This document shows positions 55,280-64,000 of a DNA stretch of 64,000 nucleotides, in pieces. Under the pieces are notes generated by a model. It saw only the letters and a program-made list of their open reading frames with translations, had not been told where the DNA came from and searched no databases. This stretch comes from Magnolia sinica (lineage: Eukaryota > Streptophyta > Magnoliopsida > Magnoliales > Magnoliaceae), in contig NC_080582.1 in NCBI RefSeq assembly GCF_029962835.1, positions 17,616,032 through 17,680,031 of the forward strand. The letters run 5' to 3'. The translations under genes were made by a program, and so were the position numbers. Each line of letters starts with the position of its first letter. Within the stretch, counting starts at the first letter, position 1.

Positions 55280-55545
55280 AGCTATGGAAGTTTTGGATCA
55301 ATTTGATATTTGTTTTTTTACCATCATTTAGGTTTGGGTTCAACTAGTTGGATTGCAAATAAACATCACAGTGGGCCTTAACAAGGTTTTAAAGTTGGGC
55401 ACCACTGTCCTACTGCTTTCTATGGGGAGGTCTACTTTAGCTTTGGATCTGCATAATTAATTTTCAAGCTCGCCATCTAAAATGATCTCATCATATGCAT
55501 GGACAGAGTGTATAACACAGTCATTATGGTGGGCCCTACGGAATT
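55280..55545. repeat. foldback repeat copy, middle and right arm
   Basis: 'gaagttttggatcaatttga' and 'ggattgcaaataaacatcac' (middle), then 'gtctactttagctttggatc' and 'cattatggtgggccctacgg' (right arm). The left arm is degraded. Confidence 0.55.
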
Positions 55546-55627
55546 GGTGACATCAACGCACCAAGAAGTGGTTAGTACTTGGCAATGAATCAACCCACCG
55601 GGACAGACTTGGCCCTGAAATGGATTC

Positions 55628-56025
55628 TGTGGGCCCAATGTGATATATATGTTTTATCAAAGCCATTCATTTATTTTGACAGATCAATATTTTAGGCCAT
55701 GAGCCCAAAAAGAAGGCAGATTGAAGGCTCAACTAGACCATGCGAAAGTAAGCAGCGGCCACAATGACCGGCCCCACTGTTGAAAACTTCCTATGGCCCA
55801 CCATGATGTTTATTTTCCATCCAACCCATTCATAAAATCACATAAACTTTGAATGTGTTATGAAGAGAAAACTTAAATATAAGCTTGATACAAAACTTCT
55901 GTGGCACTCAAGAGTTTCTCAATGGTAGGTGTTGAATCGTTACTGTTTTCTTACGTTGTTGTCTACCTGAGCTTTAGATCTACTTATTTTTTTCAATCAT
56001 CACTCAAAATGAGTTTCAAGCTAGT
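55628..56025. repeat. foldback repeat copy (full form)
   Basis: Left arm 'gggcccaatgtgatatatat', 'gccatgagcccaaaaagaag'. Middle 'gtttattttccatccaaccc'. Right arm 'gtctacctgagctttagatc'. The last part of the right arm is lost. Confidence 0.6.
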
Positions 56026-56099
56026 GCTTGGTGGGGTAGTTACCTATCCGTGCTGAGCAGTCAGGTGAGTGGATCAGGTGTTGCCCAGGTAACATTTTA

Positions 56100-56500
56100 G
56101 TGGGTGTTACCTTACTATGGGCCATTTAGATATTTTTGGTATATACGTGCAGTGAATTTGTTTTCCTATATCATTTTAGGATGTGATCCCTAAACTTTAG
56201 ATCTAAATCTCAGGTCCATCACATCAATCTAAGTGGTGGTGAATGACGATTAAAACCTTTTTATGGGATCAGGGTGATCTTTACCTTTCCCTTTCATCCA
56301 AGTCTGGCTGACCTCATGAACGAGTTTGATAGAAACTAAACATATTTAATGGTGGGGCATTCAATCACTACTGTTTCTGATAGTATAAGCCCACTTGATA
56401 TTTGGATCTTACTTATTTTTGGGCTTATTCCCTAAAATGATCTTGCAAAAATGGATGGACGGCATTGATATAGAATACATGGATCAATGTGGGCAGGACC
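56100..56500. repeat. foldback repeat copy (diverged full form)
   Basis: The left arm is diverged ('tcattttaggatgtgatccc'). The middle has 'ctcatgaacgagtttgatag'. The right arm has 'agcccacttgatatttggat', 'ttattccctaaaatgatctt' and 'atggatggacggcattgata'. Confidence 0.55.
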
Positions 56501-56655
56501 GTAAGGACCGTACCGCCACTGGTGATGCCTGGGCGGCACCAGTCCGCAGGCCGACCGCCTGGTGCGCCCCACGCCACTGTCCTTTTACTGTGTTGTCGTC
56601 GTCGTCAGGTGTGCCACACGCCACCGTCCTTTAATGCGTTGTCGTCACTAATTTC

Positions 56656-57062
56656 TGTACGCCCCACGATGATGTAAGTCTTATATCTATACAGTTAATT
56701 CATTTGGCAAGATAATCTTAGGGTATTTGTACAAAAATAAGATAGATACAAAGCTCAACTAAACCACAAGATAGAAATGAGTGAGAATAGAACACCAACC
56801 ATCTAAAGCTTCTTAGAGGGCCACAGAAGTTTTGGAACAAGCTGATATTTGTTTTGTCGCTTCATCTAGGTCTGTGTGACATCATGAACGGGTTAGATGG
56901 AAAATAAACATCATGGTGAGCCCCGTGAAGGTTTCAATGGTGATCATTGTCCTTAATGCTCTGCGTGGTGTGATTCATTTGAAATTTGTGCCTAATTTTT
57001 TGGCTCATGCCCGAAAATGATCTCTCCAAATGAATAAATGGTGTGGTGGGGCCACCAAGATG
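56656..57062. repeat. foldback repeat copy (full form)
   Basis: Left arm 'cgccccacgatgatgtaagt'. Middle 'gaagttttggaacaagctga' and 'catgaacgggttagatggaa'. Right arm 'tttttggctcatgcccgaaa' and 'gaataaatggtgtggtgggg'. Confidence 0.6.
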
Positions 57063-57139
57063 ATCATGTGCATGGCACCCAATCGGCTTCCATTTCCGGC
57101 CGTCTACGACGCAGATTTAATGCTTGTGCTGGCAAGTGA

Positions 57140-57330
57140 CGTTGGGCAACTGTGATATTTGTTAGAAATCTACTCCGTTCATTCATTTTTTTATTTCATT
57201 TTGCCACATATGCATGAGGTGGATTTAAAACTCAAGTGGGCCACATAAGAGGAAAAACTGAGAAAGGAAATACTTATCATAGAAACTTTCTTAGGCTATA
57301 CGTTTACGTTTATATGGAATCCAAATCGTT
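57140..57330. repeat. foldback-family left arm fragment
   Basis: 'gtgatatttgttagaaatct', 'gtgggccacataagagg' and following words fit the left arm. The rest is missing. Confidence 0.4.
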
Positions 57331-58019
57331 TTTAACGTGAAGCATTTGCCATAAGTACACTGTAGAAACTCTCTATCTAGCATTGTATAATACATTAGAG
57401 GAAAGAGTGGTCTGTAAAAAAAAAAAAAAAAATTTTGAAAAATTGCTTCTATTTCAACTCTGAGTAAGAATATTACATGAAAACATGCATACACTATTAC
57501 ACAATTGAACATTACACAAAAGGCTAGTGAAAACTACTGAATGTATCATATCCTAAAATGGCACATAGTAACGTATCAAAAGATTGTTAGGAAAACATAT
57601 ACAATTACATCATCCTGCAACAATTTGGAATGTCATCCAAATCCTCATGCCCCGATCACTGTCAAATTTGAAGAGCCACTCACCAGCCTCTCCGATCAGG
57701 CCGTCTAGGAACATTTCCAAGAGACATTGGCTTGGACAGAAAAATCTCGCTCTATGTGCCACATAGAGATGCCAGGGAAAGGCCTTTCAAAGCTCTGTGG
57801 TTGATCACCGAGAGGATAAGATTATCCTTAATTTTTCCCACAATCATCTGATCAGACTGTCTATTTCTCTTGAGCCACCCTTCGTTACAAAAGGAAGTGA
57901 GGAAAAACCATCAAAAGTAATTGATTCCCATGCCACCATTCTCCTTATCTGTCCAGTTGCTTCACCTATCTATGTCGACGTGGTCTATCATGTGAAAGAA
58001 AGAGACTAAAAATCAATCC
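57331..58019. other. non-coding DNA downstream of CNL 3
   Basis: No protein domain. 57590-58010 is less repetitive than its surroundings. It might hold further 3' UTR exons of CNL 3: on the - strand 'attgttgcag|gatgatg' near 57610 is acceptor-like. This is unproven. Confidence 0.25.
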
Positions 58020-58095
58020 GTGATTAAACACTTGATAATTACATGTAAGAATTTGCTCGCTTAAATCCCTAAATGCATTTGAAGCATATACTTAC

Positions 58096-58249
58096 GTTAA
58101 AAATAAAACAGGAGGGTGTAAGTGTCCGGGTGCTGCAGTTTGTACAGCTGGGCCATGGTTGAAAGATCCAAACTATTGGTTTAAGAGGCCTCCCTAGGAG
58201 GGAAGATCGATGCTTACAGATTGAATCTCCTAATCCCTCAATCAATATC
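58096..58249 (-). other. predicted 3' UTR exon of CNL 3
   Basis: Homologous to 33358-33550 at CNL 1. On the - strand it begins after CTATTTTTAG at GATATTGATTGAGGG and ends before donor-like GTAAGTATATGC. Confidence 0.45.
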
Positions 58250-58494
58250 CTAAAAATAGAGGTTTAAAAAATATAAATCAATTGTTCAGGGAAGTTAATT
58301 AGGTAGTTCTTTGTAAATTTCTCTAAAAAATACTTTTTTAAAACCTTTGTAAGTTCCATGCATGGTACGAATTATAAAGGTAACAGAGAAGCTAGCAGTA
58401 GATTTTCATTGCAAGAATCTAAAGCATTTAAAAGATTAAATTACTTAAAAATATAACTAGAATTTAAAACTCAAGAGATTATATATATAATCAG

Positions 58495-58556
<62 letters not shown>

Positions 58557-58614
58557 CAGATTATAGTAACAACTATTATCAATTAAAATTAAAATGAGGG
58601 GAAAAGAGTCTCAC
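58250..58614 (-). other. predicted 3' UTR intron of CNL 3 (365 bp)
   Basis: Donor ACATTG|GTGAGA lies 22 nt after the stop codon; the acceptor is CTATTTTTAG. Shorter than its CNL 1 counterpart and containing a (TA)n array. Confidence 0.45.
58497..58554. repeat. (TA)n microsatellite between duplicated 'ataatcagattata'
   Basis: About 29 TA units flanked on both sides by ATAATCAGATTATA, which suggests expansion by slippage from an older short palindrome. Lies inside the predicted 3' UTR intron of CNL 3. Confidence 0.9.
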
Positions 58615-58636
58615 CAATGTAGCTTAGAATCACTCC

Positions 58637-61210
58637 TTAGTAGTGTATGTTGACGGTGCCAACGTGCTGAATCTTATGCCAATCCTCTCCCCCATCTTCT
58701 CTAAGCCTTTCCTTGAATTCATCAGGCATGCTCCAGAATTCCAGTATCTTGAGTGTAGTCACGTATTGCAGCCCTTCCGGAAGCTTCTTCCATTGTGGGG
58801 ATTTATCAATCCGTAAAAGTAAAAGAATAGGCATAGCCCCTTCCTCCACTCTCCACTCCTCTAATCCATATAACCGCTCAAGATGTAAGGATTCAAGTCG
58901 AGGAAACTGTTGTGCAGAGCAAGCCATCTCCACTCTGGTGAATGCAGCGAATGAACCATCTACTCTGAGAATGCGAAGGTTTCTCAGCTTTTCCAACGAA
59001 GCCAGTGGGTCTTGCTTTAAACGGGAGTATTTCAAGGTGAGCTTGGTGAGGTTTGTGGGGAACTCAGTATACTCAGGTAACATATCCAACTCTCCTTCCA
59101 AAAACAACTTACTTAACTTGAGAAGACTTCTAAAAGGGAATTTTGACGGTAAGTGGCGTCCCCTCACCATCAACGACTCCAAGCAGTTCAATTTGACAAT
59201 GGATTCATAAAATATATCAACATATTCTCTTCCTATATAATCGAATTCTATTCCTAGTTTTCTAAGATCGGTGAGCATTCCCAAGCAAGCATACATCCAC
59301 TTGCCAGCCTTTACATATGATAGAGTTTGGAGGTTAATTATCTGGTCGAGGTGTGGGTGCCCTTCTATCACACCGTAACCTCCATATAGGCTTTTCACTT
59401 GGACATGTCTTAACTGTTGCATCTTCTCCACTGCACTGGGTATGATGAGGACGTAGTTATAAGTTGTTACAGTTAGGATTTGTAAATTGTGAAGATTGCC
59501 TATTGAGTATGGGAGTCTTTCTAAATTAGTCTTGGTACACCCGAAGTATCTTAAGTGAATCAGTACACCTATCTCATTCGGTAGCTTTTTTATCCCTACA
59601 TTGTGTAGATCTAACACCCTGAGCAATTTAAAGCCTCTATAAAGAAATTTCTCTTGTTTACCTTCGAGCCTATCAATGACTTGGGTGTAGATGAACACAG
59701 ATCGAAGGCGTGGAGTGGAAGATTTTAAGGAAGTGTACTCTCTTAACACATTATGGTGAATTGCGAGTCGACAGGCTGTAGATGTGGAGAAAGCATTCAT
59801 ATTCTCATGATGAACTTGGAGAAGCTTATCTTCCTTTGCTTCTGATATGGAAAGATCCCGCAAAAGATCATGAATACGGCAACTTTTAATACCTCCACTT
59901 GATCTTCTTTTCACAAGTTGAATCATACTTCGCTGAATCAACTCTTTTAGACAATCATTTCCCACCTCTTCTAGCGTTTCATTTCCTCTCTGCTGCAATA
60001 ACCCTTCTGCGGCCCACAATTGAATCAGTTTCTTAGCCCGGAACTCATAGTCTTCTGGAAAAATGCCCAAGTAAAGAAAACGTGGTTTCAAGTAATAGGG
60101 AAGATTTCTATAACTCAAAGAGAATATTCTAGAGATTTGGGGTTGTCCTTCAACAAATTGCCAGCTAATGCTCTTGTGTACAGTTTCCCACTCCCATGGT
60201 TCTTTCCTGGAAAAGAGCCCTCCAATGACTACAATTGCAAGAGGTAGACCATGGCATTTTGCCACAATCTCTCTTCCTAACTGCTCCAAATCCTGAGGGC
60301 AACCAGTATCTTGTCCTGGGAATGTTTTCCTACACAACAATTCCCAGCACTCATTTGTTCCTAAAAATTGCAATTCATACGGCGTGCTTCGTGCATCAGC
60401 ATGTAAAGCAACATCTTTGTTGCGCGTGGTGATCATGACCCTGCTTCCATTCTTCATATCCGGGAAAGCATCCTTGAGAGAATCCCATGCTTCGATTGTC
60501 CAGGTATCATCTAATACCATCAGGTATCTCTTCTCTTGCAAATACTCAGAAATTTTATGCCTCAGCTGAAAGACGTTCATTTTCTCCACCTTCTTGAGCT
60601 CTTCTTCTGAGAGCACCATATAGCAATTTATGATGTTCTGAAGAAGATCTCTCACACCATACTCTTGCGATACAGAGATCCATGCGCAAGAGTCAAAATG
60701 TGTCTTAACACGGCTGTCGTTATAAACATTCTTGGTAAGAGTGGCCTTACCGAGACCACCCATTCCAACTACAGAAACAACACAACGGCGCTCTCCCTCT
60801 ATCAATCGGTCCACCAGTATCTCCAAATCTTTTTCAAAGCCAACAAAATCTGGTTCTTGAGCAAGAGGAGAAGTGAGCCTCCAGTCTTGGAGGCTTAGAC
60901 TGGAGGAGCTCGTCAATGCTCCCTGGCCTATATTTTCAATTCCATAAGCCAACCGACTTTCAGAGATCATATGGATTTTATTCTTTATCCGTTCGATCTC
61001 CAAGCCCACCTTATGGAGAGCTATCAACTCATTGAAGATGAAAACGTACCTTCTAATGCGTCCTCTTTGCCTCGAAGGTGATATCTTGAAGACGAAGGTG
61101 TCGATGACGTCCTCAGCATAGTATGCGACATCTCTCACATTCCGCACCCAGCTTTTCACTCTTTCATCTCCTTCTTGTTTGGCATCTGCGTCTTTTAGGA
61201 AGCATTGCAT
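58637..61210 (-). CDS. CNL receptor 3, 857-aa frame, N-terminally truncated and probably non-functional
   Basis: Third paralogue. The open frame starts at the Met equivalent to residue 43 of CNL 2, because the codon for Trp35 is TGA (61232-61234). The first part of the coiled coil is therefore lost unless read through. Other family motifs are damaged: P-loop GMGGLGKAT (149-157; Ala replaces the Thr/Ser that contacts Mg-nucleotide), kinase-2 LMVLDDTW (231-238; usually DDIW), and RNBS-D begins RFLYLGIF instead of CFLYLGIF. GLPL, IHDLLRDL and the LRRs remain, ending EDWHKIQHVGTVNIHY. The proximal promoter is also missing. It could be a young pseudogene, or a transcribed decoy or helper-dependent fragment. 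The frame is otherwise open for 857 codons, so decay is recent. Confidence 0.8.
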   Translation of the reverse strand: MQCFLKDADAKQEGDERVKSWVRNVRDVAYYAEDVIDTFVFKISPSRQRGRIRRYVFIFNELIALHKVGLEIERIKNKIHMISESRLAYGIENIGQGALTSSSSLSLQDWRLTSPLAQEPDFVGFEKDLEILVDRLIEGERRCVVSVVGMGGLGKATLTKNVYNDSRVKTHFDSCAWISVSQEYGVRDLLQNIINCYMVLSEEELKKVEKMNVFQLRHKISEYLQEKRYLMVLDDTWTIEAWDSLKDAFPDMKNGSRVMITTRNKDVALHADARSTPYELQFLGTNECWELLCRKTFPGQDTGCPQDLEQLGREIVAKCHGLPLAIVVIGGLFSRKEPWEWETVHKSISWQFVEGQPQISRIFSLSYRNLPYYLKPRFLYLGIFPEDYEFRAKKLIQLWAAEGLLQQRGNETLEEVGNDCLKELIQRSMIQLVKRRSSGGIKSCRIHDLLRDLSISEAKEDKLLQVHHENMNAFSTSTACRLAIHHNVLREYTSLKSSTPRLRSVFIYTQVIDRLEGKQEKFLYRGFKLLRVLDLHNVGIKKLPNEIGVLIHLRYFGCTKTNLERLPYSIGNLHNLQILTVTTYNYVLIIPSAVEKMQQLRHVQVKSLYGGYGVIEGHPHLDQIINLQTLSYVKAGKWMYACLGMLTDLRKLGIEFDYIGREYVDIFYESIVKLNCLESLMVRGRHLPSKFPFRSLLKLSKLFLEGELDMLPEYTEFPTNLTKLTLKYSRLKQDPLASLEKLRNLRILRVDGSFAAFTRVEMACSAQQFPRLESLHLERLYGLEEWRVEEGAMPILLLLRIDKSPQWKKLPEGLQYVTTLKILEFWSMPDEFKERLREDGGEDWHKIQHVGTVNIHY

Positions 61211-61336
61211 CTGCGTAAATTCTACCTCGAGTCACTCAACTTGATCACGAACCCCATTTAAGAAGATGGCTTCTTGAATGAGCGGGTCAGCGAGCTTTTG
61301 GAGAAGGATCTTGACAACAGACTCAACAACGGCCAT
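61211..61336 (-). pseudogene. detached 5' coding remnant of CNL 3
   Basis: From the ancestral ATG (61334-61336) the frame reads MAVVESVVKILLQKLADPLI..., closely matching CNL 1 and 2, to the in-frame TGA at 61232-61234. Beyond it the frame continues into the 857-codon CNL 3 ORF. This shows that the start of the gene was once the same as in its paralogues. Confidence 0.85.
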
Positions 61337-61384
61337 CTTTCCTCACCCTTTTTTCTCAGGTAAGAAAGAAATTGAGATCAAAGG

Positions 61385-61640
61385 ATAAAACCTATAGGGC
61401 CCCCCATTTATAAAATGAAAACCCACATGTTACTGTACAGCCTTTGGGCCTGATCAATGTACCTCATGGACCAAAGCGGGGCTCGGGTCCAGGTTTTACT
61501 TGGTGGGGCCGTGCTTGGAACCATCCAGCAATAATCCTTGCTACCGGTTAGTTCACGTGGTTGTACGGTTAGTGAATCTGTACCATCTATCTGGCAAATC
61601 CCACCGTGGATGGCCCACACTAGGAAAATAACCCACGTAC
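61385..61640. other. truncated upstream flank of CNL 3
   Basis: Directly after the leader ('gaaattgagatcaaa', ending 61384) the sequence jumps to DNA equivalent to 46690-46820 upstream of CNL 2 ('cctatagggccc', 'tttataaaatgaaa', 'ggctcgggtccagg'). About 450-500 bp of proximal promoter, including the TATA site, is absent. A replacement TATA-like TTATAAAT exists on the - strand near 61410. Confidence 0.6.
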
Positions 61641-62318
61641 GTAATTGCTGTTCGATTGATGTCTCAAATCTGTGAATCAACATGTCTTTTGATGACAGTT
61701 TGATGCCAGCCTAATCTGTTAGCGAGAGCATCTGTGCTGCAGGACTTGCCTGATGGACGGCTTGGTCACTTCACTTGTCTGCCATGTTGCTATGTGACAT
61801 AGGGCTAGATGGGTATGCATTGTACATGCAAGCTGTCCCAGCAAACTTTCCAAAATATTAATTTTAGTACCAGCGGACAAGTAGAAGGGTTGGACACTGA
61901 TTTTTTTTTTTTGGAAAGCAACTCGTCCAGTAAACCAATGCAATTGTACAATATGCTTTTTAATGGAGGCCGGACACATCAATTTTATTCTATAATAAGA
62001 TATTTCCTAAATGCAACACATGAGTATTAAGGTATCGATGTACACGTCACCGCATATCATAAATGTAATTCTAAGTTCATCTATTAGCCCAAGAATCTTG
62101 TCATTCCACTTGCCAGGTTGGGAGCAATCTACAAAACAAATGTACAATTAGAGGGGGGCACGGGATGACCCGATTTGGCCGACTCAATTCGACCCGAACC
62201 GAGTGGGTTAGTCTATCCAAACTCGGTAGACTTCATCCAATCGAGTCGGGTCACCTTGTAACTTGACTTGATTTAACCCAAAATCCAACTCGTACTTGAT
62301 TCACACACACACATATAC
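61641..62318. other. non-coding DNA with repeat fragment
   Basis: 62160-62280 is an 'acccgacccg / gagtcgggtc' type repeat fragment with no defined ends. The rest has no recognised feature. Confidence 0.35.
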
Positions 62319-62734
62319 GAGAAATTTCCAACGGTAGAACCCACCTTTTACCTACCGTCTTTTCCAAGCGCTCTCAACCTCAACCAATATGTACGGAGGC
62401 ACTATTTTCAGACGAAAATACTCTTGCATTCAGCAGGGTTGCACCATCTATTCTGTAGACCTATAGCTATGAATTATAACCGTAGCCATTTGTAGCCTAG
62501 CTATTAGGGGTGGCATGCCTTTGCACAGTATACTTTGTAGACCTACGCTATCAATAGCTATGGTTATAATCCCTAGCCATGTCTAAAAAAACGACAAAAT
62601 CATGCTGAATGTAAGAATATTTTCGTCAAAAAATAGTCTGACCGTACAGAATGGTTTTGTTTGAGAAAGTAAAGTTTGGGAGCGTTTGGAAAAGACAGTG
62701 GGTAAAAGGTGAGGTTTATAGTTAGAAATTTCTC
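62319..62734. mobile_element. MITE with long (over 100 bp) terminal inverted repeats
   Basis: The left arm starts GAGAAATTTCCAACGG and contains 'caccttttacctaccgtctt', 'ttccaagcgctc' and 'gacgaaaatactcttgcatt'. The right arm, reversed, starts GAGAAATTTCTAACTA and contains 'caccttttacccactgtctt', 'ttccaaacgctc' and 'gacgaaaatattcttacatt' in the same order. Long arms with GAGAAATT ends suggest a Mutator-type MITE. No clear 9-bp duplication, so the assignment is tentative. Confidence 0.75.
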
Positions 62735-62835
62735 TCTCTATATATAGAGAGAGTGATCTCGCACACCGTAGGATAACTTACGGCGCACCAAAATCCCAGT
62801 CGTCATGGCAACTTAGACAAGTGTGCTGCAAGTGA

Positions 62836-63226
62836 GCCTCACCATGATGTGTTCCCGTGATCCAACAATTTAGTTTGTGATATCAATTGAATCATTGGGC
62901 GCATGAAAAAAATCTGGCTGATTTATAATTTACTTGGCCACAAAAGGAAAACAGTAGGAGAGGAGAAACCACCATTAAAAGAATTCTTTGGGCCAAAGTT
63001 TTGGATCAAGCTAATATTTGTGTTTTCTTTAATCAATAGGTGGGATGGCAAATAAATTGTAACCTAAGAATTTTTAATGATGGGTGTTTAATCACCACTA
63101 TTTTCATGTGGTGTGGTCCATTTTAAATTTGGATATTGCTCATTTTTGGGTTCATGCCATCAATTGAGCTGGAAAAATGGATGGATAGCTTGGATTAAAT
63201 ATACACATCATTGTTGGGCCACTACC
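62836..63226. repeat. foldback repeat copy (full form)
   Basis: Left arm 'cctcaccatgatgtgttccc'. Middle 'aaagttttggatcaagctaa' and 'ggtgggatggcaaataaatt'. Right arm 'catgtggtgtggtccatttt', 'tttttgggttcatgccatca' and 'tatacacatcattgttgggc'. Confidence 0.65.
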
Positions 63227-63318
63227 ACCAACCAGTAGCAAGGTTGCTACTGACAGCCAGCGTTGGCATGCATTAATCCACGTCTTTGACGCATCCCAAC
63301 CATTACTGAGTCAGCTGG

Positions 63319-63595
63319 GGTGGGCCAATCTTGATGTGTCTTTGAAATCTGCTCCATCCATAAGGTGTGTGACAATAGTTTAGTCATCAGAATAAAAGAT
63401 CAGCCACATTTATAATGCTGGTGGGCCATATGAGCAAAAATAGTACAGGAATGCCCATTATCCAAATGGTTTCACTTGGTGTGGCCATCTAAATCACAAA
63501 TCTACCTAATTTTTGAGACATGTTACTAAATTTATATCACGGACCTAATGACCAGGGTGGATTTCATGAACGCATCACGGTGGGGCTTAATCCAA
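63319..63595. repeat. second foldback-like repeat
   Basis: Arms 'tgggccaatcttgatgtgtc' / 'gcatcacggtggggctta' and 'gtggtgggccatatgagc'-style words. Related in style to, but distinct from, the main family. Confidence 0.4.
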
Positions 63596-63668
63596 GCTCA
63601 CCCTTTCTACTTGTGTTGGTTGGTGCGCAAAATGTCTCATGCGGTGGTACCATGCGCAGGAGACCACT

Positions 63669-63669
<1 letters not shown>

Positions 63670-63706
<37 letters not shown>
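63670..63706. repeat. (CT)n microsatellite
   Basis: About 18 CT units. Confidence 0.95.
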
Positions 63707-63709
<3 letters not shown>

Positions 63710-63739
63710 TCATGGGAACTTTCCATGAGGTCAAGCTAT

Positions 63740-64000
63740 GTGGGACCCACCACGATGTGTGTTGAACATCAACACCATCAGTCAGATGTATTATTCCATG
63801 GTGGGCCACAACCTTAAAAATCAAGTCAATCCATGACTTGGGTGGGCCATGGCCTTAAAAATCAAGTCAATCAATGACTTGGGTGGGCCACACCACATAC
63901 AATAGTTGAGAGGGGTTACCCTCCCATTAAAACATTCTTAATTAGTTGTTGGGCTCTCCTAGATGTGGTTCACAAATCCAGCCCATCCATTATGTGTGTC
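63740..64000. repeat. foldback-like repeat running off the window, with a short tandem unit
   Basis: 'gggacccaccacgatgtgtg' resembles a left arm. Then 'ccttaaaaatcaagtcaatc' plus 'atgacttgggtgggcca' occurs twice in tandem (about 63812-63893, period about 40 bp). The element continues beyond the window. Confidence 0.5.

Noticed and set aside
57584-57766. 60-codon forward frame
   Set aside because: No recognisable domain; the region is better explained as CNL 3 downstream non-coding DNA.
63670-63706. Possible CRISPR-like or satellite array
   Set aside because: It is a simple CT microsatellite; no spaced direct repeats of CRISPR type occur in the window.

Overview
The window is nuclear DNA of a flowering plant. 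It holds a Tat-lineage Ty3/gypsy retrotransposon, a RING-PHD gene with multi-kilobase introns, three tandem CC-NBS-LRR (CNL) resistance genes, plant L1-type LINEs, tRNA-derived SINEs and many small inverted-repeat elements. The recurrent palindromic family built on 'gtgggcccacc...gatgtatgtg' resembles sequence I associate with magnoliid genomes. That attribution is from memory and tentative.

Layout. 1-9164: one Ty3/gypsy element of the Tat/Retand type on the + strand, cut by the left window edge. It has gag-pol with two RNase H domains, an antisense coding region on the - strand, a polypurine tract and a 3' LTR whose downstream part is tandemly duplicated. 9165-10093: intergenic DNA and a TATA promoter. 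10094-25788: one three-exon gene (+) for a RING + PHD finger protein of about 724 aa. Intron 1 (5.3 kb) carries a Ty1/copia fossil, a MITE and LINE debris. Intron 2 (8.2 kb) carries a nearly whole but decayed antisense L1 LINE. 25789-33200: gene-poor DNA with a tRNA-type SINE with target-site duplications, a minisatellite, a FAR1/FRS-type transposase pseudogene and a hAT-type MITE. 33285-61640: three CNL paralogues, all on the - strand (34816-37524, 43415-46114, 58637-61336). Each sits in a duplicated block that includes 5' and 3' flanks. The blocks are separated by foldback repeats, hAT MITEs, LINE tails and a SINE. 61640-64000: more MITEs and foldback repeats.

How the genes relate. The CNLs are intracellular immune receptors that arose by local segmental duplication. 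Copy 1 looks best preserved, with a canonical TATA and intact motifs. Copy 2 has an intact reading frame but an eroded TATA and an inserted retrocopy downstream. Copy 3 has an early stop, a damaged P-loop and a lost proximal promoter. Copies 1 and 3 share splice-site-like sequence just downstream of the stop codon, suggesting introns in the 3' UTR. The RING-PHD gene is unrelated to the CNLs and is probably a nuclear E3 ligase or chromatin reader. I found no rRNA, tRNA gene or CRISPR array.
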